This document shows, piece by piece, positions 11,586-25,811 of a DNA stretch of 64,000 bases. The stretch spans positions 120,482,880 to 120,546,879 of the forward strand of contig CM051456.1 of assembly GCA_028274465.1 (NCBI GenBank), read 5' to 3'. A model generated the notes under the pieces. It did no database searches, was not told the DNA's origin, and was given only the letters and a program-made list of their open reading frames with translations. The position numbers were made by a program, and so were the translations under genes. How positions within the stretch are numbered: position 1 is the stretch's first letter; each line of letters begins with the position of its first letter. This DNA is from Plantago ovata. Its lineage: Eukaryota; Streptophyta; Magnoliopsida; Lamiales; Plantaginaceae.

Positions 11586-12911
11586 TCAAAATGGTTTCGA
11601 CACGAAATTGAAACAATCCGGTGCAATCGGCTCCATCGGATACTGAAACTGCGAACCAATCATTGCGCCACCGCTAGCATCGAGATAATTAAACGGAAAC
11701 TCGAGCGTAGCTTTCTCCCAAACCGACATCTTCGGCATGCTTTCGACTTCAGGCGATAACACATGGTCGGAGCTACTCGAGCTCGTATGCATCCTCGGCA
11801 TGGAATCAGCTGCATCCAGGTACATCAAGTCATCGTACACCTCAGGGTATGATGGCGTCATGATGACGGGCTTCTTCTCCTCCTCTGACGTCACTGCGCT
11901 CGTCATCGGGTAGCTGCTGACGTACTGCAGTTGTTGGGGCTGCTGTTTCTCGATTGTGCCCTTTTTGTTGTATATGCGGCACAGTACCCAATCATCCAGC
12001 TGGAAAAAATAAATCGACAATCACAGCCGTCAATTTCCAGCCCACTTGTATTAACATTAATCTACACCGTTTGATTAAAATACCTAACAGCCAATCATTC
12101 ATCTTATATTTTTATATTCAGAAGATAGGAATCATTCTATTATTCCGCAAATTTCATTAACTATTTTTCTTTTTTATTTTCCAAAAATTCTCTCGGTAAC
12201 TTCATTTCTTTCGCTTAATTTTTTTTTTTTCAATTGCCACAAAAAGCTAAGACAAAAGTTCAATTTTAAGAAAAACTTTTCCTAGATAAACGTTTTAAGA
12301 AACATTTACAAACATCAACTTAAGCACTATCCATTTCCTATAGAAGTAAACGGTGCATTGTTATAGTGTGTAATGGTGCAATGAACCCACCCTAAGGCTG
12401 TTATTCTTCTTGCGAGCAGATCGATCCACGTCAGCAAGGCGATACTCGTGCATAATCCAATTGGTCTTTTCACCCCTCGGCGCCTTGCCGGAGTAAAACA
12501 CCAAGGCCTTCTTAATCCCAACCGGCTTCGGTTGCCCGATCGGCTTATCGGCGCCAGTTGCCTTCCAGTACCCACTTCCAGCTGCACGGTTCGGCCTAGA
12601 CCCATTCGGGTACTTCCGGTCCCTAGGAGAGAAAAAGTACCACTCCTTCTCGCCGTACAGAGCCAAATCTGAAATCAAATCGAATGTAATTAATCAACTA
12701 GTAAAATAAAAATCTAAAAATTGGAGGAAATGAAATCGAAGGAGTAAGTACCAGGAAGCTCCCAGGGATTGTACTTGTAGAGATCGATTTCGGCGATAAT
12801 CGGAACGGAAATCGAAAGCGAAGCACATTTTCGACATAAGTAGTGCATCACGAGCTCTTCATCGGTCGGGTGGAATCGGAATCCAGCTGGTAATTGCAAG
12901 TCCACTGCCAT
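11586..12911 (-). CDS. ATAF1: NAC domain transcription factor, ATAF subfamily
   Basis: Three exons join cleanly: 12911-12752, 12668-12391 and 11999-11586 (TGA at 11588-11586), all with GT-AG introns, giving 283 residues. ATAF1 of Arabidopsis has 289. All five NAC subdomains are present: [72 protein letters not shown], then [19 protein letters not shown] and [14 protein letters not shown]. The C-terminal half is the activation region, with a Ser cluster ([16 protein letters not shown]) and FPFNYLDA shared with ATAF1. The family is nuclear and binds CACG-core sites in stress, ABA and senescence programmes. Which ATAF paralogue it is cannot be settled from sequence alone. The first exon and the NAC fold are intact, so I expect a working protein. 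Confidence 0.95.
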
Positions 12912-13039
12912 TTTTGAACTTTCGGTAAAATTTTCTACTTGCTCAGTTAATTTTGGTTTGAAGTTTTGGAGAAGAGGAAAGGAGGAAAAGGAGAGGAAAA
13001 TGGGTTTTTGTGAAACTTAGAACGCAAGGGAAAGAAGGG

Positions 13040-13047
13040 TATATATA
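13040..13047 (-). promoter_or_regulatory. TATA box of the NAC gene
   Basis: TATATATA lies about 130 bp upstream of the NAC start codon, read on the minus strand as CCTATATATACCC. The sequence between it and the ATG is pyrimidine-rich on the sense strand, like a plant leader. Confidence 0.65.
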
Positions 13048-13123
13048 GGAAAATGGAGGGACAGGTGGCAAGGAAAGGGAATGAGTTTCTAGAGTAAACG
13101 TGAGAGATAAGGTCAGTGAGGGG

Positions 13124-13133
13124 GACACGTGTC
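13124..13133. promoter_or_regulatory. Palindromic G-box/ABRE in the NAC promoter
   Basis: GACACGTGTC is a perfect palindrome with the CACGTG core and ABRE flanks bound by bZIP (AREB/ABF) and bHLH factors. It lies about 80 bp upstream of the TATA box. A second CACGTG is at 13203-13208 and a CACGTA at 13234-13239. This fits the known ABA and stress response of ATAF genes; activity is inferred. Confidence 0.6.
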
Positions 13134-13240
13134 GAGGGGATAAGTAAGGGGAGGGAAGTGTGATTCTGTCACTGCTTACGCACTGGTATTTGGACGGACT
13201 TGCACGTGGAAATTACAATTTTATTGTCGATGACACGTAG

Positions 13241-13334
13241 GAGGATCATGCATCGGTGGGATTTGGATCATAGTGTAGTTTAATGATGAGGATCATGCAT
13301 CGGTGGGATTTGGATCATAGTGTAGTTTAATGAT
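13241..13334. repeat. Tandem 47-bp duplication in the NAC upstream region
   Basis: Units 13241-13287 and 13288-13334 are identical as far as I can read (GAGGATCATGCATCGGTGGG to TAGTTTAATGAT). The duplication is about 200 bp upstream of the TATA box. The lack of differences implies a recent event. Confidence 0.9.
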
Positions 13335-13847
13335 CGGATCGGACCCGTTTGATTGATTTTGATCTTGCTGATCACTAGCCACTAGACTTGTTGACTGTGT
13401 TTGACCTTTTTATTTTTGCAACTTGTAGGAGTAGAACTGTTTATCTTGCGGCTAGAACTTTGAGATCTCGGTTCCGCTAATCTTAATGATCAGTGATCCA
13501 GTAACACTATACCTGCAGGGATGCGAAGAATTTGGACCTTTGTTGTCTTATCTAGTTATCTTTATTGAATTTTCTAATTATAAGTTATAACTATGGATGA
13601 TGTAGTGTGCGATTTACTAATACTAAAATAATTTGTCAACTTTTAATTTTAGAAATCATTTATAATTCTAAAAGGTAAATTATTATGACATTATCACTGG
13701 AGATTTATAATCATAGTCTAAAATTTAGTGACAAACAATTGCATAAATCTCTCTTGTGAAGCTATTTTTCTAGTTACAAAGTTTTCAATCAAGTACTGTA
13801 TGGTAGGAGCAGCATTGTTTTCACAATTTGATATGATAACAACTTTA

Positions 13848-15241
<1,394 letters not shown>

Positions 15242-15250
15242 TTTGCAATA

Positions 15251-15968
15251 GAGAAAATTGATTATAAGGGATCAGTATGAAATCCTTTCTCATAAAAGAC
15301 TTTCTTGTGTTATCAATTACATTTTAGTCCAAACTCAATTACATTTTAGTCCATTTGAGTTGACCAACACTTTAAACACCTTCCAACTAAACATGACTTA
15401 AGAAAAAAAAATATTTTCAATCAAAAAATTAATTTAAAGATTTAAAAAATCTAAATAGAATTATAAAATAAAATAAAAATTAAATATTTAACAAGATCCA
15501 TCCATCTTCTTCTTCGCTAAAGCTTTGGTACTGGAAAATTCTGGTATCGGAGCTCCGGTGCCGGTAACGGTGGAGCAATGGTGGAGCTGTTGCTCCACCG
15601 ATCAGGTGGTGGAGCAAGCTGCTTGCTGCACTGTTAATGGTGGCTTGCTCCACCGTTTTCGGCGCCGGAGCTCCGGTACCGGAAAAAATTACGGTACCGA
15701 AGGTTTGGGATGATGAAGATAATTTTTTTTTATTTTAGTTAAAAAAAAATTCTTTAAAATTTATTTTATTATTTTAGTATTTTACTTAGTTTTTATTTTA
15801 ATTCTTTATCTTTTTTATTTGAAAACACTAAGGTTTGTTCGGTTTCATCAAAATTCAATTTTGGAATAGTGAATTTTTGTTGACTTTGGACTAAAATGTA
15901 ATTGATAAACTAAGGTGGTTCATTTCGTTATTAGGGATGCTAAGAGGGTATAAAAAATCAATGGACCC
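15251..15968. mobile_element. Foldback MULE-like element, copy B, with 9-bp target duplications
   Basis: TTTGCAATA flanks both sides (15242-15250 and 15969-15977). Arms share ATCAATTACATTTTAGTCCA in inverted orientation (about 15315 and 15880-15905). The core at 15530-15690 is a set of palindromes built from GGAGCTCCGG, GGTACCGG and GGTGGAGCA/TGCTCCACC. The left end starts GAGAAAATTG and the right end inverted reads GGGTCCATTGATTTTTTATA, so the outermost bases have diverged between ends. No transposase is present. Confidence 0.8.
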
Positions 15969-16146
15969 TTTGCAATATGTATATATAAATGTTTTAAAAA
16001 CTGTTGGGGCCCTAAATTTGGACGACACTGTCGGAGCGGGATGAATGCACATGAGCTTAGCCAGCTCTGAGTATAGTACGTATATAGAGATTCAAATTTA
16101 ACTACCCTACTCTTACGATATTCCATTAACATATTATAACTCCAAA

Positions 16147-16647
16147 TAGTGTTGTTATGGGCCCCGAATCTTATCGAGTATTCGGCTCGATAAGGTTTTA
16201 GTTTCAAGTCGAGCTCGAGTCTAAATTTAGACTCGTTTCATTGACAAGCCGAGCCGAGCTCGGCTGGATAGATACTCGGCTCAACCCATTAGGCTCGACA
16301 TACATGCATACCCTTCATAGTCTATATTTTCATGTCCATCAGTACATTTGACTTTCGTTGACTTTGATAATTTTATCATTTAAACTGTTGATTTGTAATG
16401 TGTAATATTAAAATCCTTTATTTTAACATCTTATTTCACATTATTACATGTTATTTTTTTTAAAAGAAATAATGAGCTCAGCTCGAGAATTTTCTAGGCA
16501 AACGAGCGAGCTTGAGCATAAATATTATGGCTCGAGGCTTATTTTTTGGCTCGTTTGCTTAACGAACCTAGCCTAGGCTCGACTGGAATGTTATTCGAGC
16601 TCGATCCGAATTCGATAATACTCTTTTCGGTTTGTTTAACACCACTA
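16147..16647. mobile_element. Non-autonomous hAT transposon, 501 bp
   Basis: The ends TAGTGTTGTTATGGG and (inverted right) TAGTGGTGTTAAACA form short inverted repeats. The 8-bp duplication ACTCCAAA is exact on both sides (16139-16146, 16648-16655), as expected for hAT. The interior has dispersed GAGCTCGAG, GGCTCG and CGAGC motifs in both orientations near both ends, likely subterminal transposase sites. There is no coding capacity. Confidence 0.82.
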
Positions 16648-17186
16648 ACTCCAAATACACCTATACCAAACTTATAACTCCCCGAGATTCAAACCTCCGA
16701 ACTCTCTTTTACTACTTCAACACCTTCCCACTTAATACCAACTTACGCAGAGATGATGGTGGCAATTATGATTGTTATATATTTATTCGTAGGCCGTAGC
16801 ACAAGTCTTATGGCTCAGTTTGTCACAAGCAATGATGAATGATATTTGATGAATGATAACATCTTTTGTTTATATTTGGGACAATAGCCCAGTTTGGCTT
16901 TCTAATGTAATTCTGAAGGATAATGTCGTTTCCTTTCGTACTGTAAACACTTAACTTTTAATATATGCATGTTTATTTCGAAAAAAAAATATGATGAATG
17001 ATAACATTCTCCTGTTGACACGTTTAAAATTTATAGAGAACAAATTATTGATCTTTACCTTCCAACTTAGATTGTTAGATTATTATTGTTTCCTTTTCCT
17101 TTAAATGGTAAAAATATAATTAATATGTAAAATAAACAGAAACCCTTATCTCAGTGGCTTTCTGTTATTTTGAATTCAGATTCTAA

Positions 17187-17581
17187 TTCTTTTATTTTTT
17201 TTGAGAAGAAGAGGTTGTATTATAACCAAAAAAGGAGCTAACAGCTCAAGCCAGTACACAGTAGACGCTCAAACTTATCCAAACCAAGAAAAACTAAGGA
17301 CTAGACCCAAGGGAAATAAACTGGAAAAACAAAGGTCTGAGAATACAAAAGCACTGACAGTGCAAAAACAATCATCCTGGCTCAGAGAAGTCGAAAGGGA
17401 GTGACAGGAACCCCATACCATCTTCAGCAAGAGAATGGCATAAGTTATGCGCCATTTGGTTGGCCTCTCTACGAATATGACGGACTTTGTACTCCTCAAA
17501 AGACTGGAGCAGTTGGTGGACTTCTTCAATGATATTCCCCGTAGCAGACAAAGATCCGGAGTGACTTAAGATTTCACGCAT
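17187..17581 (-). pseudogene. LINE 3' end with RNase H fragment
   Basis: On the minus strand the frame reads REILSHSGSLSATGNIIEEV, HQLLQSFEEYKVRHIRREAN and QMAHNLCHSLAEDGMGF. This is the C-terminal RNase H-like region (VRHIRREANQMAHNL) of plant L1 elements, followed by a 3' UTR and a short A tail (T-rich at 17187 on the plus strand). The element is truncated at its 5' side near 17590. Confidence 0.75.
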
Positions 17582-17689
17582 CGGTTTGTACGTAAATCTT
17601 AATGATGTTTAATTATGCGTCTTTGATTTATGATGAGCCTTCTTAATCAAGTAGTGGACATCAAGCTATAATTGTTAACGAGTTGAGTG

Positions 17690-18180
17690 TATATCTTCAC
17701 TGAGCGCTTGATCACATAGCTCATATATAGTAGCCGGGTTGATCTCGAACATGATTTTTGCCGAACTTTAAAATTATATGATCGATCAAAAGCTCACGAG
17801 ATTTGAGCTTGTTCACGAGCTTTATATTCACGCCATGATTATTATTTAAAATTACATATTTAGCTTTAAAATAATATATAACATACCCATAAATAAATAT
17901 TTTTTCAATATTAATATGTTCATTTTTTAAATATAAAACATATACCTACAGGAACTTATATGTATATATTTTATTTATAGTTATAAGTATAGTATTTATT
18001 AAATACATATACAATTCAAAATATATATATTTATTTATTTGTTAACGATCAGTTGGTATTTTTTTTAAAGTACTCGTTACTGAAATCAAATCGAACTTGT
18101 TTGTGATCAATCTTGTTTTAACCGAGTTCGAGTTTAAATCAAGTTGCTCACGGTTTGATTGATTCGTTAACCTACATGCG
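17690..18180. mobile_element. Possible non-autonomous element rich in GAGCTTG/CTCACG motifs
   Basis: Both ends contain inverted motifs (AAAGCTCACGAGATTTGAGC near 17790; AAGTTGCTCACGGTTTGATT near 18140) around an AT-rich middle, in the style of the hAT element at 16147. No clear terminal repeat or target duplication was found. Confidence 0.25.
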
Positions 18181-18345
18181 ACAACTCTATTTAATTTACT
18201 TCGTTGCCGTAAATTTAGTGTTTGAACTTTGAAGTACTTGAATTAATACTGCGACGTTTAGACAGTCGACATCGAGCAAGAAATATTGTTACTTTTAAAT
18301 TACGCAATTAGTACAATTATTACTATTTATTAATAACAAGAAACT

Positions 18346-18560
18346 CACGATAATGGCAGAAACTTGAAAAGATTCTTGACCACTTAAATTTAATTTATTT
18401 ATAGGGACTAAAATTACCCGTGATGTGAGGAAATGAACTTCCAGTATTTTCCAGCCGTCAGTCGAAGACTCGCCCACATTGGCAAAAGGACAAAATTACC
18501 TTCACCTCAAATGGGCGGCTCCACCCACTAATATGGGTGAGTGTGTGACTATGTGTGACT
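18346..18560. repeat. Diverged noncoding block, related to 21590-21830
   Basis: Shared phrases in the same order include AAGATTCTTG(A/C)CCACTT, AGTATTTTCCAGCCGTCA and ACCTTCACC followed by GGCTCCACC or GCCTCCACC. This indicates an old direct duplication about 3.2 kb apart. No ORF explains the conservation. Confidence 0.5.
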
Positions 18561-20560
18561 CGGTGAATTTTTTCAAAGGACTATAAAAATATTTTGTGTT
18601 TTTCATGTTGTAATATTGGCTTTTTATTATTACTTTATTTAATACCTTCTGATTTAACTTTGTCGTCAAATTTGGAATCATCTTAAAAACCTAATCCCTA
18701 AATTGGATTTGAGAGAGAGCAAAGAGATGAAAGAATATAAGAGGGGAGATCAATATTGATCATAGAATCACAGAAAACGGCGAGCAAGAGAGGAGGAGGT
18801 AGAAGACGGAATTGATTATATACGGCATTCTCTGGTTTGTCGGCTTCTCTGTTTTATTCAATTTTCTTCTTTGTTTATTCAGTTTTCTTTCTTCTCGTTA
18901 ATCATCATGTTTTGTTTTAATAATTTTTTTTGACGAAACCTACTCGCGCGTGATGGGCACACTGCCGGAAAATCTGAATGTGCACAAAATTTATAACATC
19001 AGGGGGTATAGCAGACCGATATTAATACTTTGGGGTATGGGGCAGGCAAGCAAACGTCGGGGGTAAAGTGTACAAATGATCAAACTTCAGAGGGCAAAAC
19101 GTAAATGTAGAATCTAAATAGTTCCGGACCTTTCTTTCCTTTTCTTTTGTGAAGAGAAATATAAGGATCCATAAGGATCCGGTCCTTTGTAGGCCAAGAT
19201 CCGACCCCTTTGGACTGACGAGGTTACTTGTGAATTTGTCCACACACGTATCACCAGTATAATATTGTTTGATTTGACTCTGATACAACACGAATTTGCT
19301 TTTATAATCATCTAAAAGTTCCCATATAAAAGTGGAGGGAGTACATATGTTTTATCTCACATTCTCTTAAATATGAATGAGCGTATTACAAAAAAAATCA
19401 ATCGTTAAATTTGCCTTTTTATCTCTGTCTTTCCTTTTTATTTCTGAGTGAGAGTGAAACTGTGCAAGCAAGAAATATCCTAGTACTGTATTGTATTACC
19501 AGAATATTCTCATGCACTTGCCACATTTATAGAATGTCTGGTTTCAATATATAGTTCATGAACCTAACTGGTCAATGAGATCATGCTAGTAACTATATAT
19601 GCCCAATAAGTCAAAGTGTGTTTTCATTTCTAGTCTCTACTGAGATCTCATTCTTTTTTAAGTCGACTTGTGACTGTTAATGGAGAAATGGAGTATAGTA
19701 GGGCTAATTCATTAATTGATATTTATCTCTTTGTAATACACTAATATACTTGATAAAGTATAGAACAAAATCATAACTACAAGTTACATTGGATTGGGAA
19801 AAAAATGACTAAGGGTCATTCGATAGGACAATTAGAATGTCATTTTCGTAGGATGTTAAATTTATCATCAATAGATTTTATTGGACTATATATTAGTGCT
19901 GTCGAATATTCCAGGGTTTTGTTCTCCTATATATATTTCTCTCCCACAAGATTCAACTTGGAACAAGTGGAGTATAATTTTCTCATGATATTGATATTGA
20001 GGCCATCTTCATGGTTGTTATCTTTTGGCATGACATTTTTTGGGCTTATTAAACTTGTTTTGCTGTTTAAAAAAAAAAAACTATTTAAGTGGTGGTGAAG
20101 AGGGTGAAAACTGAGATATCATGGGGCGGGAGATGGAGGATGGGGTGGTCAAGAGATTTATATATACTTACACGCAGATAACTGTGTGACCGAAGAGATT
20201 AGAACTTAATTAGGTCATTGACCGAATTTTGGGGTGTAGAACTACAAATAAATGTGTTTGAATGTAGAGAGGAGTTTCGGTATAAGTTGTGTAGAGAGGT
20301 AGAATGCATCTTTTTCCATTTCAGAAAAATATGCATTCTCATACTCTTGTGTATCTTTTGATTCTCATTTGAACAAAATTTTAGTATTTCCATTTCAAAA
20401 AAATATATATATATAAGTGACTAAATTCCATATATATGCAATTTCAAACTTTTAGATGGGATGAAAATCTATCATCATCACATGAAAGCTTTTGAGTTGA
20501 GGGGGTTTTGGAGAAGTAAGGCATAGAGGTTACAAACAATATTACATTAGGATCCAACCG
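18561..20560. other. Intergenic DNA, nothing identified
   Basis: GA-rich sequence at 18700-18800 could be a leader, but I found no coding exon after it. Stowaway-like words (GGAGGGAGTA at 19335) hint at a degraded MITE. Confidence 0.35.
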
Positions 20561-20573
20561 AAATTGAATAACT

Positions 20574-21226
20574 AAGGAAAAAATTGATCAAACCCCCCAA
20601 CCTATACTACAAGTGAGACACTACTCCCTAACCTATTAAATTTGAGACTTAACCCCCCACCTATATAAATTGTTGCAACATACCCCCTATATAATATTTT
20701 ACTATCAATTTAATATTTTCCATTCAATTTAATATTTTCCCTTTAATTAAATATTTCCGTTTGATTCCAAATTAATCATAATACCTACCGAAAAACTAAT
20801 TTTGAAAATTATGATATGAAACTAAACGATTTTCACTTTTACAATATAATATAATATAAGTTCAAATATTATTTTTCCGGTATAATTAATGAAAATATTA
20901 TTTTCTCACTTTTGTAATATAAATTGTATTGAAAAAATAAGATTTGAACTTATATTATATAAGTAAAATCTTATATTTTTATAATATAATTTTTAAAATT
21001 ATTTTTCGATATGAATTTAGGATTAATTGGAGTAAAACTGACATATTAAATTGTAGGGAAAATATTAAATTGAATGAAAAATATAAAATTAAAGGAAAAA
21101 TATTATATAGGGGGTATGTCGTAACACTTTAAATAGATGAGGGGGTTAAGTATCAAACTTAATAGGTTAGGGGGCAATGTCTCAATTGTATTAAAGTTTA
21201 GGGGGTTTGATCAATTTTATCCGTGT
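20574..21226. mobile_element. Long inverted-repeat (foldback) element
   Basis: The left arm starts AAAAAATTGATCAAACCCCC and the inverted right arm AAAATTGATCAAACCCCC. Homology continues inward through ACCTATTAAATTTGA/ACCTATTAAGTTTGA and ACATACCCCCTATATAATAT for about 300 bases each side, leaving a small AT-rich centre near 20900. No convincing target duplication was found. Its arms differ from the MULE-like family in this window. Confidence 0.65.
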
Positions 21227-21589
21227 CTTAGGCAAAATTCCACATGCAACATGATGAGGCAGTGAGAGCCAGCTTTCAAATCATGCACGCGCATATGATT
21301 AGTTGGGGGATGATCGGAATTCGATGAAGACGTAAACACATTTAAAGATGAGCATATATACACTATATTCAATATACATTGCATACTGTAGCTGTTTTGA
21401 ATGATTGATAATATTACTCATAATCTCATACGAGTATCTATCTAAGGTCGTGAAACTATCGAAGAGGTCGCTTAATTATTTGAGAACATGGGGAAATTAA
21501 TGCCGTCGACATCGATCGAGCCTAGGAAAGGAAAGACATATTCTAGCTTTCAAACTAATATGTTGAATGTTGATGATTATACTGTAAGT

Positions 21590-21830
21590 TGAGAAAGATT
21601 CTTGCCCACTTTAATAGTTGATGATCACTTTAATTAATTGTCATGATCGGCTTCATTGATGATGAAATGAACCATGCATCCTTATTTCACTTTCCAATAG
21701 TATTTTCCAGCCGTCACTTGGAACAAATTAGAATCATATTATTGAAAACAAGAGAAAATGACAAATACCTTCACCACATACGCCAATATTTTCGGGGCCT
21801 CCACCAGTCCACCTACTTTGTGTTCATACC
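21590..21830. repeat. Second copy of the noncoding block at 18346-18560
   Basis: It carries AGTATTTTCCAGCCGTCA and ATACCTTCACCACATACGCC in the same order as the upstream block, with many substitutions and small indels between. Confidence 0.5.
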
Positions 21831-21849
21831 CTTTTCCTTTCCATAAGAA

Positions 21850-22900
21850 TATCTAAAAACTTACAAGAAAATTGGGAGAAGAAAAAAATAAATTTCGTTC
21901 TTTTACATACGAGGTGGTACGTGGTACTACCTTCATTTTTTAATATAAAATGTTTTAATTTTTTAAAGCTGAAATAATATATAATTAAAGAAGACAAGTA
22001 GTGAAAAATACGGAAAAACATGGTCATAATAGTTAAAAAATTAATTTTTGTTGTTGGAATAGATAAAAAATCTAAAACATCTTATATTTTGATTATATTT
22101 TGAAAAGAGGTAAAAAAGCTAAACATCTTATATTAAAATAGTTGTAGTTTTGCGTGCTTATTTTGATGTTAATACTTAATACACAATTTTTATCTCTCAT
22201 CGTATGTAATTACTTAATCAGTCAAATACTCATGATATATATGCTTATTGAGATCGATTGACTAACAATTCTTGTGTAGTTTATTTTACTTGTATATTTT
22301 TGTAAAGTGAGTCGATCGACAATTTATTATAGTTAATTAATTATATATGGACAATAATTCAAGATGTGGTCATTGTTGTACCAATAAGAATATGAGTGCA
22401 CATAGGGAGATCGACTAGTGACTTTGAGTAAAGTGAAAAATGGAGAAGAGGGAAAGATCGATAAAGTATACTGTGTTGTATAGGGTCAATTTCATCTTAT
22501 ACCCTTGTTAGATTTTTTTTCTTTTTTGAAAAGCACATAATATATAAAACTTAAATAAAGTACTATTCTATTATATTGAATGGACCATACTAAGATTATT
22601 TTAGAAAAAATGAAAAAGAAAAAGAAAACGACATCAAGAGAAAACATGTGATGGTAGTATGTAAAAGCAATAAGTTATACTTTTCACTATACATGGCGGG
22701 AAAAAAATATCATGGGAAATTACTATTTTTTAGTTGGTGAAACTGTTTCATAGTGAAATTGGACATTTATTTTATGAAGAAATAATATCATTATCTTATT
22801 AAAAATGAGATGAATTGAATCATATCATCTCATTTTTATTAAGGCAACTGGGGGCAAATTTTGGGGGCTACTCAGTTTGTGAAAAAGGCTCTTTACCATC
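21850..22900. other. AT-rich intergenic DNA
   Basis: No supported gene or element. Confidence 0.4.
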
Positions 22901-22902
22901 AA

Positions 22903-24121
22903 GTATTTTGGGGTACCCTGAATAGTAAGAAACTTTATGTTACAAATCCTGATTGACAAGGTGACTAGTAGAATAAAACATTGGACAGAAAACTTGTTGA
23001 GTTATGTAGGGAGAGTTCAACTCATTAAACGTGTTATCTTCTTCACGGCAAACTATTCGATGAAATTATTCCCTCTGCCAAAAAAGATGTTGATAAAAAT
23101 TGAGAGGCTTTGCCGAACTTTTCTTTGGAGTGGAACTGTATAGCTTTCACATAAAAGCTCATGTGGCTTGGTATACTATCTGTGATCCTAAAGCGCAAGG
23201 GGGTTTGAATGTCATCTCCTTACCAAAATGGAATATTGCTAGTGTGGCAAAACTGCTTTGGCATACCAGTATGAAATGAGACAAATTATGGGTCCGTTGG
23301 ATCCATAATTATCATATGAAAGATGAATCCATTGAGCAGTTTACTCCAGGGGCTAGCTGTTCGTGGCTGGTGAAAAGAATTTTCAGGATCAGAGATCGGG
23401 TGGTCGACTTAGCAGAGTGGCGATTTGCAGAGCAGCATAGTAGTTTCCAAACGCAAACAATATATATATGCAGAGCTGCGTGGTGTTAAACCGTGTGTAC
23501 CTTGGAGAAAAATCTTCTACAGGAATAAAGCCAGTCCCCGTACGCATTTGATACTACGGATGTATTTTTGGACAGGCTTTACACACGGGATCGATTGGTA
23601 AGGATGAACATAACAATTGGTGATACTTGTGTGCTAGGCGGCATACAACAAGAAAGTGTAAATCATTTATTTTTTGAGTGATGATGTACAAGAATTGGCT
23701 GGACTGTTTTACTGAACTGGATGCATGTGCTGCATCAAGTCGCAAAATTCAGTCAGGAACTTCAATGGATCCAACAGGCAACAAAGGGGAAATCAATGAA
23801 GTCCCTGCTTCTTAAACTCACACTCACATAAGCAATTTATGCAATGTGGAAGGCAAGAAATATGAATCTTTATCAACAGACAACAACTATCTTTCCATAT
23901 GCAGGTGATAGAAGAAATCAAAAGCATTGTCAAGATTCAGTGTAGTGGGGATGAAAAACTTCTACATTATTGTTATAGTTTATGTAAAAGTAGAAATCCT
24001 TATCAAGTATAGTGGAGATGAGATGTAAAAGGCTTTGATATAGCCCGTCTGGATCTACGGATGGACGCTTTGTAATGATCGAGTTTTGAGATAAAGTAAA
24101 CATTTTTTATTTAAAAAAAAA
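22903..24121 (+). pseudogene. 5'-truncated LINE: reverse transcriptase thumb to 3' end
   Basis: The best-kept stretch (22937-23143) reads QILIDKVTSRIKHWTENLLS, YVGRVQLIKRVIFFTANYSM and IERLCRTFLWSG, the region after the RT palm in plant L1 ORF2. Beyond it, pieces of the zf-RVT region (RTHLILRMYFWTGFTH) occur in several frames with stops. The copy ends with an A run at 24111-24121. No clear target duplication. Confidence 0.8.
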
Positions 24122-25806
24122 AGAGATGATATTAGAAGTTAAAAACTGGACATTAAGATAATTTTAGTTGGAAAATTAATATCAATAATACATTTCACAA
24201 TGTGATATAATTACAAATGTTTGATATCATAGTTGGAATTGTAGAAGTAAAATACATACTACTACTAACACCGCGGTCACAACTAGACGTGGGAATGGAT
24301 GGACATTGTCCAACTTGCCCAAAAGAATAATAGTCGAGTCTCATCGGATAATGCTACTATGTCCGAACCAGGTATGATACGGATAAAGTCCGAATAAAAG
24401 TAACTACCACTCGTATATTACTCCAAACCAGATCGTCAATGTTAAACTTGGTAGCAAAATGCCAAAATCATGGCGCAGAAGACAAAATTAAACGTTATGT
24501 CTTGACACAGTCTCATCTCACGTGTAATGTGATTGTTAAATTAAATCCCAATTGTCCAAAAGCAGCCGCAACTTTTCAAACCTTAATAACTTAAATTATC
24601 CAAGCACAGCGAACAACCCATACAATATTCAATGTCTGGTCATCAATAATACTTTAGCACTAGTATAGTTATAGTAGCAACTAATTACCTCATCAAAATT
24701 CAATATACCTGACTTGAATAAAGTGTGAACGTGAGTTTTAAACATTATAATTCATACTTCTACTAAAGTACTAATGATGTAGCATAGTAACCAATTAGCG
24801 AATGACAGAGGTTACATATTAAACGAGGGCCGTGACTTAATCACCTATTATAGTAGTAGTATATTATAAAAAAGAAATCACCTTATTACTATAATGGGGA
24901 TGTCTAAGGGAGGTTAACCTTATCACCAATTGTAATCTTTCTGTTTATTTTATTCTTCTACCCAATGATTAAATAATGTGAAAGTAAGTCATCACTCACT
25001 TTATTTTATTCTTCTACCCAATGATTAAATAATGTGAAAGTAAGTCATCACTCACTATTACTGATATCATTATATTCTACATGTCAATCTAGATTTCATG
25101 TATGCACCATATTATGAGTTCAAAATTTAAAAGACACGATTGAAGATTGATGATATAAGTTCAGATAGGTTACATAGCTTTCAGAAGAGAGAAGACTGGT
25201 TCATGTTTGTGTTAACCATGAATTTTTATAACTTGTAAATAAACAATAAAAGAAGGCAATAAACATAGAACATGATATTTATTGATAATTTGTGGGTTAC
25301 AACTTTCGTGGATCTCTTGATTCCTCTATCTAAGGGTATGGACTTGATTACCGGGGTCAAATGACTTGTTCCGGATTTGGATCTAAACCTACAATTTGGT
25401 AGTAGGGGTTTTGTTTTGAGTTTAACCTACAATTTGGTAGTAGGGAGTTTGATGAAGTCGTTTGTGACTCCATCTCTAACTATCTAGCTCTAATCACCAT
25501 CTCATATTTATAGGTGAGTGGTGACTTAGGGAGCAAGTTAAAATCATATCTTAGAGATATGATAAGATATCATCCTAATCTTCTAAATAATATCACATGT
25601 TTTTGTGATTATCTCTAATTACAAAGAATCCTAAACACCAATAATTATCAAATTTTAGGTGTCTACAGTTTGATGTTTCTCTTCAGAGTTAAGAGTTAAG
25701 AATGTAGATTTATTTTTACTTGTATATTGGTTTCATAATGATTGTTATATCTTTATGAGATTGTGTAGTAGGCTAATTATAATCTACTCACAATGGTAAA
25801 GATGCG
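24122..25806. other. Intergenic DNA
   Basis: Apart from the tandem duplication at 24945-25056 and a repeated phrase ACCTACAATTTGGTAGTAGGG near 25385 and 25425, nothing is supported. Confidence 0.4.
24945..25056. repeat. Tandem 56-bp duplication
   Basis: Units 24945-25000 and 25001-25056 match completely (TTATTTTATTCTTCTACCCA to CATCACTCACT). Confidence 0.9.
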
Positions 25807-25811
25807 GTTAG

